Assembly: GCA_016927185.1 (NCBI GenBank)
Contig: JAFGND010000055.1
Location: 9,537 to 73,536, forward strand
Length of the DNA: 64,000 bases
Source of the DNA: Candidatus Coatesiibacteriota bacterium
Lineage (GTDB): Bacteria > JAFGND01
Reading direction: 5' to 3'
The position numbers were made by a program, and so were the translations under genes. Below are positions 17,644 to 26,682 of this stretch, in pieces; position 1 is the first letter of the stretch, and every line of letters starts with the position of its first letter. The notes below the pieces were generated by a model. The model had not been told where the DNA came from, ran no database searches, and worked only from the letters and a program-made list of their open reading frames with translations.

Positions 17644-19305
17644 CTATTTATGTCTTCCTCTTCTTTTGTAATAAGCCCTTAAACCTCTCAATCTCCTTTT
17701 TATCTTGTCAAAAAGCCTATCTGGCGGCTTTGAAGGAAAAATTACTTTCACCTTGTAAGACTGAACTGATCTTGATGTTTTCTCTATGTTTGCATTAGTC
17801 TGTTTCGTAACAGGTTTTCGCCTTATTGTGACATCCTTCCTTGCTTTTTCATCAGCAGGGATTATATTATTCTCAATTTTGTTAATTTCACTCTCAATAT
17901 TGCTTTTCTCTTCTAACTCTCCAAACCATTCATCAAGATCCTCTCTGGATATCCTGTTTTTAACTTTCTTTTCAGTTTCTTCCTGAAATCCTGTTTCAAT
18001 CTCTTCTTCATCTTCATAATTATCTTCAATATCCCTGTATTCGAGTGCATTCTCAGTAGAAATATCCTGCTTCTTATTCATGGTTTCATCTTCAAATTCC
18101 TCTTCTGTAAGCTCTTTCTGCTCATTTTCTTTGGAGTAAGTATCTTCAATATCCTCTTCATTTCCTGTATCTTCTTCTGAAGAGATTTCAGGATTTTCAG
18201 TGAATTCTGTTTCTTGCTCTTTATCAGTCTCTAAATCATCTAATTCATCTTTATCTTCATACTCTTCATCCATTATGGATGCAGTTAATTCATTATCATC
18301 CAGGGGAGGAAGCCTGTCCCTCCATCCAGGTGAAGGTTTAATATCAACAGATGCTTGCCTATCAGGGATTCCCTTTATTATATCAATTCTCTCTGAAATA
18401 GGTTTTGTAAGTGAAGGTAATGGTACGATTCTTTCCTTTTTTTCTGATGCAGTAGTTTGCCTTGATGTAGTATGCTTCTCTATCAATATCTGTCCTGAAG
18501 GAGGCTTTTTTTCTTTTTTGGCAATGGATGGAGCTATGAGAGGGAATACCCTGTCAGTTGTAGGTGGTTTTTGCTTAGGTTTCCCTGTACTGGCTATATA
18601 TTTTAACAATATAAATGATCCATCATCTTCTATTTTGGAACGCAAGAATCTCTCTTCTATTGTTTTAGCCATCGTATCGAGATTCCCTAATCTGAAAAGA
18701 TCAGTATATTCTCGGTCGGAAATTGCTTCTATCATACCATCAGTTATCATTATGAAGCTATCTCCATCCTTGAGCTTGATTGTATATAAATCGACGCTTA
18801 CGTTCTGTGTTTTTCCCAATTCTCTTGTCAGCATTCTGAGATAGGTCGATTTTCTTACTTTATCTTTATGAGTATTGAACTGGTTAGACAGATTATGATC
18901 CTCTGTTATCTGTTGAAGGTGCTGCTGTCTGTATATATAAATCCTGGCATTTCCCACGTTTGCTATATGTGCTATATCCTCTCTTATTAAAAGAAGTGTT
19001 ACTACTGCTGACCAGAAAACTACCTGATGCTCAATCTGACTTGTTATGAGGGATTTGTTGGCTAACCTGATTGCTTCTATAATGTTATTCTCTGTAATAT
19101 CATAACCTTCATTCACGAGTTTCAAGAATATTGATGAAATTACGCTTATTATTTCCCTGCTTGCTTTTCTTGCAAGATTTCTTTCGCCAAATCCCTCACT
19201 CAATATGAAAAATGAAAGATAGTCTCCAACATGATAATTATATGCCTCTTTCGAATTTGTCTGATCCGCTGCTATTATTGATTTTATTCTATGTTGGATA
19301 TTCAT
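17644..19305 (-). CDS. Degenerate PP2C-like protein with acidic low-complexity region
   Basis: 553 residues. Residues 1-245 have the PP2C (SpoIIE/Stp-like) fold pattern: strands around DYLSFFILSEGFGERNLARKAS, VTLLLIREDIAHIANVGNARIYIYR, DSFIMITDGMIEAI and a final DDGSFILLKY. Metal-ligand positions are partly altered. The usual xxDGMGGH is SEGFGE (Asp to Glu, no His), VGDSR is VGNAR, and the N-terminal NxD is absent; the TDG and DD positions remain. Activity is therefore doubtful. A strongly acidic Glu/Asp-rich stretch occupies about 335-450, then the protein ends in a basic tail (FDKIKRRLRGLRAYYKRRGRHK). It could be a regulatory pseudo-phosphatase. Spacing to both neighbours is under 10 bases. 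Confidence 0.72.
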   Translation of the reverse strand: MNIQHRIKSIIAADQTNSKEAYNYHVGDYLSFFILSEGFGERNLARKASREIISVISSIFLKLVNEGYDITENNIIEAIRLANKSLITSQIEHQVVFWSAVVTLLLIREDIAHIANVGNARIYIYRQQHLQQITEDHNLSNQFNTHKDKVRKSTYLRMLTRELGKTQNVSVDLYTIKLKDGDSFIMITDGMIEAISDREYTDLFRLGNLDTMAKTIEERFLRSKIEDDGSFILLKYIASTGKPKQKPPTTDRVFPLIAPSIAKKEKKPPSGQILIEKHTTSRQTTASEKKERIVPLPSLTKPISERIDIIKGIPDRQASVDIKPSPGWRDRLPPLDDNELTASIMDEEYEDKDELDDLETDKEQETEFTENPEISSEEDTGNEEDIEDTYSKENEQKELTEEEFEDETMNKKQDISTENALEYRDIEDNYEDEEEIETGFQEETEKKVKNRISREDLDEWFGELEEKSNIESEINKIENNIIPADEKARKDVTIRRKPVTKQTNANIEKTSRSVQSYKVKVIFPSKPPDRLFDKIKRRLRGLRAYYKRRGRHK

Positions 19306-19306
19306 A

Positions 19307-20407
19307 TCAAGCCATTTTTCGTGCCATAAACAAGATGATAAACCCTATGATAAGGAATAGTCCATTAGCTGTATTTGCTGCCAGAACTGGTGGCAGATTG
19401 CCATTCTGTCCAAGAACCTGTGCTGCAGCATTAACTAAGAAATAGATAAAGCTTATTATAAAACCCAAGCCAAATGATAAAGCCTTATTTCCCTTAGCAC
19501 CTCCTAGTGTTGCTAGTGGGGCTCCTAGTATCACTATTATAAGATTGGCAAAAGGAGAAGTGACTTTCAAGTACAGATCAACTATATATCTTGTCGCATT
19601 TTCCCCACCACGCTTCAGTCTTTTTATATAGTCTTTTAATTCAAAATATGTCATTTCGTCTGGATCTCTTTCTTCTCTAGCAAAGTCCTCCCATGTCTCT
19701 TCCAGATTGTCAAGGATCATTTCATTTTTCTGTTCTACTTTTTCTACATTGTCATCCTTGAAATATCTGATATAAACCCTTGTCAGTTTCCAGTATTTTT
19801 CCATCCAGAACATTGAATCTGCATTTATTCTTCTCAGGATATGACCTTTATCATCATATTCTTCTATATTTATGTTTGCAAGTCTCTTTCTCTGGACATC
19901 AAGGAATTTAATGCTGTAAATCCTGCCTTTTGTTCCTTTATAGAAAACATTATGTCTTTGCATTTTATTTATTGGGTTGGTTTTTTTTATTTTATACTCA
20001 TCAAGATCTCTTCTTGCCCTGTCTGAAGCAGGAACTATGCTTTGGCCAAGGCCTAGAGAAAAGACACTCATTAAAAAGCCAAATATGAAAATGGGTAGAA
20101 ATATTCTGTATATACTTATACCTGAAGCCTGCATAATCATTACTTCATTTTTCTTTACCATATCACCTATAGTAAAAAGGCAAGTCATCAGCAATGCTAC
20201 AGGCAAAATATGATCAACAATCCATGGTATCTTGTACAGGTAATAAAGCCCCATGATTGAAGTTGGAACCTTCCTGTCAACAAAATAGCTTATCTTCTCG
20301 AAAACATCTACAACAAGGAATAGAGCAGTGAATCCAAGAACACTTGAAGTCATTACTCTGATAAATTCCTTTAAGACGTATCTGTCAAAAATTCTCGCTA
20401 TTTTCAT
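19307..20407 (-). CDS. LptF/LptG-family permease
   Basis: 366-residue inner-membrane protein of the YjgP/YjgQ family, the transmembrane half of the Lpt lipopolysaccharide extractor. It opens with the typical RIFDRYVLKEFIRVM before TM1 and has a hydrophobic pair around VDHILPVALLMTCLFTIGDMVKKNE and MIMQASGISIYRI. A long periplasmic domain (about 130-270) follows, then three C-terminal helices (FANLIIVILGAPLA, ALSFGLGFIISFIYFLV, GLFLIIGFIILFMA). The pattern is six helices around a beta-jellyroll. Only one of the usual F/G pair is here. Its presence supports an LPS-bearing outer membrane. Three bases separate it from nadA. Confidence 0.88.
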   Translation of the reverse strand: MKIARIFDRYVLKEFIRVMTSSVLGFTALFLVVDVFEKISYFVDRKVPTSIMGLYYLYKIPWIVDHILPVALLMTCLFTIGDMVKKNEVMIMQASGISIYRIFLPIFIFGFLMSVFSLGLGQSIVPASDRARRDLDEYKIKKTNPINKMQRHNVFYKGTKGRIYSIKFLDVQRKRLANINIEEYDDKGHILRRINADSMFWMEKYWKLTRVYIRYFKDDNVEKVEQKNEMILDNLEETWEDFAREERDPDEMTYFELKDYIKRLKRGGENATRYIVDLYLKVTSPFANLIIVILGAPLATLGGAKGNKALSFGLGFIISFIYFLVNAAAQVLGQNGNLPPVLAANTANGLFLIIGFIILFMARKMA

Positions 20408-20410
20408 ATA

Positions 20411-21328
20411 TTAATTCTTATCCTGTTTTATATCAAGCATTGCATCCAGAGCTTTTTTTGCCTTTCTTGAGATTTCCTCATCAACCTCAATCCTGTACTG
20501 GTTTTTTTCAAAAGCATTAAGAACATCAACAAGCTTGATTTTCTTCATTTCCCTGCATACAGGTTTAGGTGATAAATCATGGAAGAGTTTGCCAGGATTG
20601 TCTTTACTTAACCTGTAAGTCATACCTTTTTCAGTTCCTATAATGAATTCCTTGTGCTCGCTGCCTTTAGCCAGTTTAAGCATTCCTCCAGTACTCAAAA
20701 CGAAATCAGCTTCATTAATCACTTCCATGGTGCATTCTGGATGGACCATTACTTTCGCATCTGGGTATTTTCTTCTTGCTGCAAGGATATCAGCTAATGT
20801 TATTTTCTGGTGTGTTGGACAATATCCTTTCCAGGGAATGATTTCTTTATCAGTTATCTTGCTTTTTACATAATTCCCCAGATTTTTGTCTGGAATAAAC
20901 AAAATGCGTTTGTTTTTCAATGAGTTGACTACTTGAACTGCATTTGATGATGTACAGCAAATGTCACTTTCTGCTTTTATCTCAGCAGATGAATTTACGT
21001 AGGTAACAACAGCTGCATCAGGATAATCTTTCTTGAAATCCTTGAGTTCCTCGAGAGTTATCATATCTGCCAATTGACATCCCGCATCATATCTTGGTAT
21101 CAATACTTCCTTTTCAGGACTCAATATCTTAGCACTTTCTGCCATGAAATGAACACCACAGAATATTATTCTATATGTTTTAAGTTCTGCAGCTATTCTT
21201 GCTAGTTGAAGAGAATCCCCATTATAATCTGAAATATCCTGAATTTCTGGGTTTTGATAATTATGAGCTAGAATTATAGAATTTTGCTTTAATTTGCTTA
21301 TTTTTATTATTATTTCTTCCTTTTCCAT
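20411..21328 (-). CDS. nadA: Quinolinate synthase NadA
   Basis: Condenses iminoaspartate with dihydroxyacetone phosphate to quinolinate for NAD synthesis. The three ligands of the [4Fe-4S] cluster are C84 (DAGCQLAD), C170 (WKGYCPTH) and C258 (KPVCREM), matching the spacing of Thermotoga-type NadA. AHNYQNPEIQDISDYNGDSL is the classical N-terminal signature. 305 residues. ATG 21328 is preferred to the adjacent upstream TTG because GGAG lies five bases before it. First gene of a six-gene operon; nadB and nadC are not in the window. Confidence 0.95.
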   Translation of the reverse strand: MEKEEIIIKISKLKQNSIILAHNYQNPEIQDISDYNGDSLQLARIAAELKTYRIIFCGVHFMAESAKILSPEKEVLIPRYDAGCQLADMITLEELKDFKKDYPDAAVVTYVNSSAEIKAESDICCTSSNAVQVVNSLKNKRILFIPDKNLGNYVKSKITDKEIIPWKGYCPTHQKITLADILAARRKYPDAKVMVHPECTMEVINEADFVLSTGGMLKLAKGSEHKEFIIGTEKGMTYRLSKDNPGKLFHDLSPKPVCREMKKIKLVDVLNAFEKNQYRIEVDEEISRKAKKALDAMLDIKQDKN

Positions 21329-21381
21329 CAAATCTCCATTTTTTGCTTTATGAAAAAGCTTCTTTTTTATTTTGTGTTGAC

Positions 21382-21411
21382 AGAATAAAGAACTAAGGCT
21401 TTTTTTGTAAA
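21382..21411 (-). promoter_or_regulatory. Possible promoter of the nadA operon
   Basis: On the minus strand TTTACA (21411-21406) and TATTCT (21387-21382) are separated by 18 bases, a plausible sigma-70 pair that would give a leader of about 45 bases. Identified by eye only. Confidence 0.3.
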
Positions 21412-21459
21412 CCTAAAGTTTGTTTTTGATATTGAACAATACTATTGAAAGGAGATTTT

Positions 21460-22866
21460 ATGCGATACTTATTTATTTTGCTGATTTCGCTTTCTTTTCT
21501 TCAGGCATATGGAGTATGGACTCAGCAGTCAGACAGAGGTCTTGCATTGATGGGGATACAAGCTTTGGATAATCAAAGAGCATGGATTGCTGGTACTTCT
21601 CAGAGTCTGGCTGCAATTTATTTTACAACAAATGGTGGTAATAACTGGAATAGCTCAAATGCTGCCTTTTCAATGTTATGGATGGATATAGCTTTTGATC
21701 CAACCAGTAAATGGGGGATTGTAGGAGGTCTTGGATTAAGCATTATGGGTTGGTCTCAAATAGCTCTCACAACAAACGGTGGTAGTAGCTGGACCAAAAA
21801 AGATCCTACGCAAACACTCACTACTGAGGTAAAAGCTGTTCAATTCATTGCTCCAACTACTTACCTGGCAGTAGCTAATGTTGGACAGAATTCCACTCCT
21901 GAGCTTTGGATATCAACAAATCTGGGTAATAACTGGACAAGGAAAACCCTTAACCATGACAATTACTGCCAGGATTTACATTTTTTCAACACAAGTACAG
22001 GATTTGTCGTTATGGGTGACTGGCCAGATGATGTACAGAACATGGCGAATCAATACAGACTATATAAGAATCCAATGAAGAAATATGCAAAAACTGCCAA
22101 CCAATACAGGTGCAGCATATTATTCACAAGTGATGGTGGTAATCACTGGACAGTTCAGTATGATGATATAGGACATTTTTATGGCTTTGGAATAAGCATG
22201 GTAAACCAGCAAGAAGGCTGGGTTGCCTGTGACGGATACGGTGGAGCTGGAAGCAGAATTCTTCATACAAATAACGGAGGCTCAAGCTGGCTGGAACAAA
22301 CCATACCTGATGGCGGAAGAACTTATTTCCTCTCAGATGTTCATTTCGTTGATAATCAATGCGGATGGGCAGTAGGAGGAGCTTCTAGCGGTGTCGCAAT
22401 ATGTTATATAATGCATACTATAGATGGGGGAACCAACTGGATAAAAGATTCTTTTGCCCCAGTTGGCCCAGCAATGGCCTGTCATTTTCCTAACAAGTCA
22501 AGTGGATGGGCAGTAGGAGCAAATGATGTAACACAAACAGGAAGAATTTACCTTTACCTTGATAAGAGTGGTATTTCTGAAAACAAATATTCAGAGAGCA
22601 TTCCATTGAAAATGAATATTAATTGCTCACCAAATCCTGTATCAAGAAATGCAAATGTTAGTTTTTCACTATCTGAAAGTGGTAATACAACATTGAAGAT
22701 TTATGACCTTCAAGGGAAATGCAGAAAAACTCTTCTGGCAAAATTCCTTGATAAAGGCAATCATAATATTGGAATGAACATTGAGGAACTGAGAAATGGA
22801 TCATATTTCCTTGTCATGAATCAGGGAAATAACAAGAAAGCTATTACAATTCTCAAGGTTGAATGA
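21460..22866 (+). CDS. Secreted BNR/Ycf48-like beta-propeller with T9SS type A sorting domain
   Basis: 468 residues. Signal peptide MRYLFILLISLSFLQAYG, then five to six BNR-type blades marked by Asp-box-like motifs TTNGGNNW, TTNGGSSW, STNLGNNW, TSDGGNHW, TNNGGSSW and TIDGGTNW. The last 75 residues are a Por_Secre_tail / type A sorting domain: NCSPNPVSRNANVSFSLSE, TTLKIYDLQGK, GNHNIGMNIEELRNGSYFLV and a basic-hydrophobic end. Such domains direct outer-membrane translocation by the type IX system in FCB bacteria. ATG 21460 has AAGGAG seven bases upstream. Ligand unknown. First gene of a cluster with gcvH-like, HEAT and xer genes. Confidence 0.88.
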   Translation: MRYLFILLISLSFLQAYGVWTQQSDRGLALMGIQALDNQRAWIAGTSQSLAAIYFTTNGGNNWNSSNAAFSMLWMDIAFDPTSKWGIVGGLGLSIMGWSQIALTTNGGSSWTKKDPTQTLTTEVKAVQFIAPTTYLAVANVGQNSTPELWISTNLGNNWTRKTLNHDNYCQDLHFFNTSTGFVVMGDWPDDVQNMANQYRLYKNPMKKYAKTANQYRCSILFTSDGGNHWTVQYDDIGHFYGFGISMVNQQEGWVACDGYGGAGSRILHTNNGGSSWLEQTIPDGGRTYFLSDVHFVDNQCGWAVGGASSGVAICYIMHTIDGGTNWIKDSFAPVGPAMACHFPNKSSGWAVGANDVTQTGRIYLYLDKSGISENKYSESIPLKMNINCSPNPVSRNANVSFSLSESGNTTLKIYDLQGKCRKTLLAKFLDKGNHNIGMNIEELRNGSYFLVMNQGNNKKAITILKVE

Positions 22867-22872
22867 TCATTG

Positions 22873-23280
22873 ATGAGTGAATTTATTGTAAGAGATGATT
22901 TGCTTTATCACAAGAAGCATTTCTGGGTAAAGAGGGATTCGGATATTGCAATAATAGGAGTCACTGACTTCTTCCAGAAATTAGCAGGTAAGTTTGATTA
23001 TATTGAGCTTCCCGAGGAAGGGGAATTTTATAAAGGCGATACATCTGTGGGAGTTGTGGAAACAGGGAAATGGATTGGCAAGATAATCACTCCTCTCTCT
23101 GGAAGAATTCTTGAAATAAACAGTATTCTTGAAGACAAACCTAATACTGTTAACAAGGATCCTTATGGAGAAGGTTGGCTTTTCAAGATAAAGTCTGAAA
23201 ACGATAATGAGTTTGCTAATTTATTGAATTCCAAGGAGATAGTAGCATTACAAGAAGAAGAAAAAAAGAAATATACTTAA
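22873..23280 (+). CDS. Glycine cleavage H-like lipoyl-domain protein
   Basis: 135 residues with the GcvH fold. HFWVKRDSDIAIIGVTDFFQKLAG corresponds to the HEWV...GITDYAQ..LGD region. VVETGKWIGKIITPLSG is the lipoylation hairpin, with K66 at the lipoyl-lysine position, and DPYGEGWLFKIK matches the conserved PYG.GWL. It could carry a lipoyl group for glycine cleavage or act in lipoyl relay. No gcvT or gcvP is present in the window, and the flanking glycine-type residue before the lysine (VETGK instead of VESVK) is unusual. Six bases separate it from the propeller gene. The ATG at 22873 follows a TTG at 22870. Confidence 0.85.
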   Translation: MSEFIVRDDLLYHKKHFWVKRDSDIAIIGVTDFFQKLAGKFDYIELPEEGEFYKGDTSVGVVETGKWIGKIITPLSGRILEINSILEDKPNTVNKDPYGEGWLFKIKSENDNEFANLLNSKEIVALQEEEKKKYT

Positions 23281-23327
23281 CCAAAAGATGAGGGTTCTGG
23301 AATTTTTGATGATTAATTATCAGATGA

Positions 23328-25721
23328 ATGATATATATGGATAATAATCCTGTAGAGAAATTCTTAAGAATATTCGGAATTGACAGATTAACTAAGACTC
23401 TGGAATTGCTGAAGAGTGATGACAAGTTCATTAGAAGGAAGGCAGCGGAATCATTAGCTTATATAAAGGAAAAAGGTTCTGTTGATGCTCTTGTAGAAAC
23501 GCTATCTGATCCTGTTGGAGAAGTAAGATATGCTGCAGCAAGATCATTGAAACATCATAAGTTACCATCCGATATTGATACTAAAGCAAAGTATTATGTA
23601 GCCATCAGAGATTTCGAAACAGTACAATCCCTTGGAAGAGCATCTTTTAATGCACTGAAAATAGCCCTGCTTGATGATGATGAGGAAATCAGGAATTCTG
23701 CAGCAAGGACTCTCGTTAGAATGGGACCAGAAGCTGTTGGTATTCTTATTGATACACTAGCTGAAAAGAACGATGATATAAGAGATTGTGCAGCAGAAGC
23801 CATAAAAAGCCTTGGTGCTCCTGCAATACCATATCTTATAAAGAGCTTATCCCGTCCTGAGGAAAATATCAGGAAATCATCAACAGTTATTATTAAGCAG
23901 TTTGGGGACAGGGCAGTTATACCCCTTATAAGGGCATTGAAAAATCCTGAGCCTGTTGTGAAAGAAAACATGGCATCAATGCTTGGTGAACTAACTGATC
24001 CAAGAGCTCTTAATGCCTTGATAGAAGCTATAAATGATGAAGATGAAAATGTCAAGAGATCTGTAATAAGAGCTATTGGTGAGCTGGGTGATCCATTAAG
24101 TATTCCAGCTCTCCTGAAAGAATTAATAAATGCAGAAAGGATTTATTTCGAGATACACTGGGCTTTGACAAGAATGGGAGAAAAGGTAGTAGAACCTTGC
24201 ATAGACTTACTCAAATCTCCTCACTGGGAAGTGAGAAAAAGAGCAGCTGCATTATTAGGTGATTTGGGAGATTTCCGTGCAATTGATCCTTTGAAGGATT
24301 CCCTTTATGACGAGCATTGGACAGTAAGATGTTTTGCCAGTCTATCATTGGGAGAAATAGGAGAACAGGAATCGATTTACGCAATGCTGCCCTTGTTGAA
24401 TGATGATGAACCAAGGGTGAGAGCTTCAACAGCATATGCTTTGGGTATACTAGGTAATAAGGAAGTTATAGATCCTCTTAACATTGTACTGGAAAATGAA
24501 ACAGATGAAAGAGTTAGATTCGCAGTTTCATGCGGACTTCTCCTTCTTGGTGATACAATAGGATTGACAACAGTAATAGAAAGCCTTGAAAATAATGCAA
24601 CAAGAGAAGTTGCTGCACAGGTTTTAGGAGCTTCAGCTCAGGAAAAGGGAATAGTACCTTTAATTGAAGCTCTTAAAGGCATCTCAGTTGCAACAATTGC
24701 ATTCAGGGAAAGAAGAAGATACAGGTCTTATCTCTATATAGAGCAAGCTGAAGAATGGTTAAAACTGGTAAAAGATGCCTACAAGATGAAATCATTGATA
24801 GGAGAGATTCCTGAATTGCTTTTTGAACAGCTTATAGAAGAAGCAATTTGTCAGATAGACAGTATAAAATCAATTGATCCTCTTGTAGAATCCCTCTCTG
24901 CACTTTATGTCAACAAGCTGAAGATACATGCGACCAGGATTCTAGGCAGAATGAAATACAAGGATGCTCTTAAACCATTAGCTCGATTATTACTTGATCC
25001 TATCTGGGAGTTAAGAAGAGCTGCAGCGAACGCACTGGGAGAACTGGGTGAGAAAGAAGCATCAGAATACTTAATAGAATCACTTGGAGATGAGAACAGG
25101 AGAGTCCGTTCTGCAGCAGCATTAGCATTAGGGAAATTAAAGACTTCTTCTGCTATAGATCCTCTTATTCTACTTCTAGGGGATAGCAGGTTTCAGGTAA
25201 GGCAAGCAGCAGCATGGAGTTTAGGTCAGATAAGAAATCCAAGAGCCAGACCACCTCTGTTGAGTGTTTTATCTGAAAAAGACAGGAGAACAAAAATACA
25301 GATAGCTGGTGCTTTATGCAAACTTGGAGAATTAGCTGCATCAGAAGTTCTCTCAGAGGGTTTATTCTCAGCAGATCTGGTCTTGAGGCTTGATTCTGCA
25401 ACACTTTTGGGTGAAATTGAAGAAGACTGGACTTTATCCATACTTATTTCTGCAATCACAGACAAGAGATGGGAAGTAAGGTTAAAGATAGTTCAAGCAC
25501 TAGGTAAATCGAGAGACATCAAAGCCATACCTCCATTAACTAAATGTCTTGCTGATAATAATCTGGATGTAAGACTTGCAGCAATTCACTCCCTTGTTGA
25601 ATTATCTGGCATACAGGCAATTCCTTCAATACAACCTTTAACAATGTCTACCCATCGCAAAACGAAATTGATGGCTATAAAAGCAATAAATGATCTTCAA
25701 GGTGGAAGCATTCAGGGATAA
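23328..25721 (+). CDS. Giant HEAT-repeat (PBS-lyase type) protein
   Basis: 797 residues made almost wholly of HEAT-like repeats of about 31 residues. The pattern is DP....L..al.D....VR..AA.ALG.lg. Examples are DPRALNALIEAINDEDENVK, DPIWELRRAAANALGELGE and DSRFQVRQAAAWSLGQIRN. There are roughly 22-24 repeats. It has no signal peptide or membrane segment, so it is a cytoplasmic alpha-solenoid scaffold. A break in the repeat pattern near residues 455-520 (RERRRYRSYLYIEQAEEW) may be an insert. An alternative ATG lies three codons in (23337); neither has a good Shine-Dalgarno. Role unknown; it is followed after four bases by a recombinase gene. Confidence 0.9.
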   Translation: MIYMDNNPVEKFLRIFGIDRLTKTLELLKSDDKFIRRKAAESLAYIKEKGSVDALVETLSDPVGEVRYAAARSLKHHKLPSDIDTKAKYYVAIRDFETVQSLGRASFNALKIALLDDDEEIRNSAARTLVRMGPEAVGILIDTLAEKNDDIRDCAAEAIKSLGAPAIPYLIKSLSRPEENIRKSSTVIIKQFGDRAVIPLIRALKNPEPVVKENMASMLGELTDPRALNALIEAINDEDENVKRSVIRAIGELGDPLSIPALLKELINAERIYFEIHWALTRMGEKVVEPCIDLLKSPHWEVRKRAAALLGDLGDFRAIDPLKDSLYDEHWTVRCFASLSLGEIGEQESIYAMLPLLNDDEPRVRASTAYALGILGNKEVIDPLNIVLENETDERVRFAVSCGLLLLGDTIGLTTVIESLENNATREVAAQVLGASAQEKGIVPLIEALKGISVATIAFRERRRYRSYLYIEQAEEWLKLVKDAYKMKSLIGEIPELLFEQLIEEAICQIDSIKSIDPLVESLSALYVNKLKIHATRILGRMKYKDALKPLARLLLDPIWELRRAAANALGELGEKEASEYLIESLGDENRRVRSAAALALGKLKTSSAIDPLILLLGDSRFQVRQAAAWSLGQIRNPRARPPLLSVLSEKDRRTKIQIAGALCKLGELAASEVLSEGLFSADLVLRLDSATLLGEIEEDWTLSILISAITDKRWEVRLKIVQALGKSRDIKAIPPLTKCLADNNLDVRLAAIHSLVELSGIQAIPSIQPLTMSTHRKTKLMAIKAINDLQGGSIQG

Positions 25722-25725
25722 CACT

Positions 25726-26682
25726 ATGATTTTAGGTGAATTAGAATTGAAGGATTACCTGGATTATCTAAGAAAAGAATGTGGTAAATCAAGCAACACA
25801 GAAATGGCTTATAAAAAAGATATATATAAATTCCTTATTTATGAAGATAATCTGGGAATAATTAAAATAGGTTCTATAAAAAAAAAGCATGTAATGAATT
25901 TCCTAAGGAAAAGAGCTCTGGATGGAATTACTCCAAGAAGTATATCTAGAACATCAAGTTCATTAAAGGGTTTTTTTAAATATCTTTTCAGCAAGAAAAC
26001 GATCCTTGTAAATCCATGCGATGCAATAACATCTATTAAATTCAAGAAAAAACTTCCAGGTTTCATTTCTCAGGAAAAAATGGGAAAATTGAACGAAATT
26101 GAGGAGGAAAACTACTTATTTGTAAGGAATAAATTCATACTCGAATTACTTTATGCAACCGGTCTAAGAGCTACTGAGTTTGTTTCCCTTGATGTGTCTG
26201 ACATAGATTTTAAACAAGCTTTTCTTAAAGTAAGACATGGTAAGGGAAACAAACAAAGAATGGTTCCAATAGGTAAATTTGCAATGCAAGCACTTGAAGA
26301 TTATTTGCCTTTCAGGAAAATAATTAGGGAAAAATTTGGATATGCTGGTGATAGTGAACCACTTGTAATAAATAGAAGGGGAAAGAGGCTTACAACAAGA
26401 GGATTAGGACTTATCATAAAGAGCCTTTTAATGAAAGCTGGATTATCAGATGATTTAAGTACTCATTCAATAAGACATAGTTTCGCCACTCATCTTCTGG
26501 AAAGAGGAGCAGACTTGAAGGTAATTCAAGAACTTCTCGGGCATTCATCCTTAAGTACTACCCAGAATTATACTCATGTAACTGCAACATATTTAAAGGA
26601 AGTATATAAAAAATCACATCCATTAGGCTCAAAAGGAGAGCTGATTTCTTATCCACCTAAAAGGAAAAAGAGCAAGGATTAA
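25726..26682 (+). CDS. Tyrosine recombinase, XerC/XerD family
   Basis: 318 residues. SAM-like N-terminal core-binding domain (about 1-105), then the catalytic domain with the complete set R148 (GLRATEF), K173 (HGKGNKQR), H247/R250 (THSIRHSFATHL), H273 (LLGHSSLSTT) and nucleophile Y282 (NYTHV). Size and motifs match the chromosomal dimer resolvases, but it could also be a different integrase, since no partner or dif site was identified. The frame extends upstream into the HEAT gene; ATG 25726 with AGGGA upstream is chosen. The stop codon is shared with the convergent gene in a TTAA tetranucleotide. Confidence 0.9.
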   Translation: MILGELELKDYLDYLRKECGKSSNTEMAYKKDIYKFLIYEDNLGIIKIGSIKKKHVMNFLRKRALDGITPRSISRTSSSLKGFFKYLFSKKTILVNPCDAITSIKFKKKLPGFISQEKMGKLNEIEEENYLFVRNKFILELLYATGLRATEFVSLDVSDIDFKQAFLKVRHGKGNKQRMVPIGKFAMQALEDYLPFRKIIREKFGYAGDSEPLVINRRGKRLTTRGLGLIIKSLLMKAGLSDDLSTHSIRHSFATHLLERGADLKVIQELLGHSSLSTTQNYTHVTATYLKEVYKKSHPLGSKGELISYPPKRKKSKD

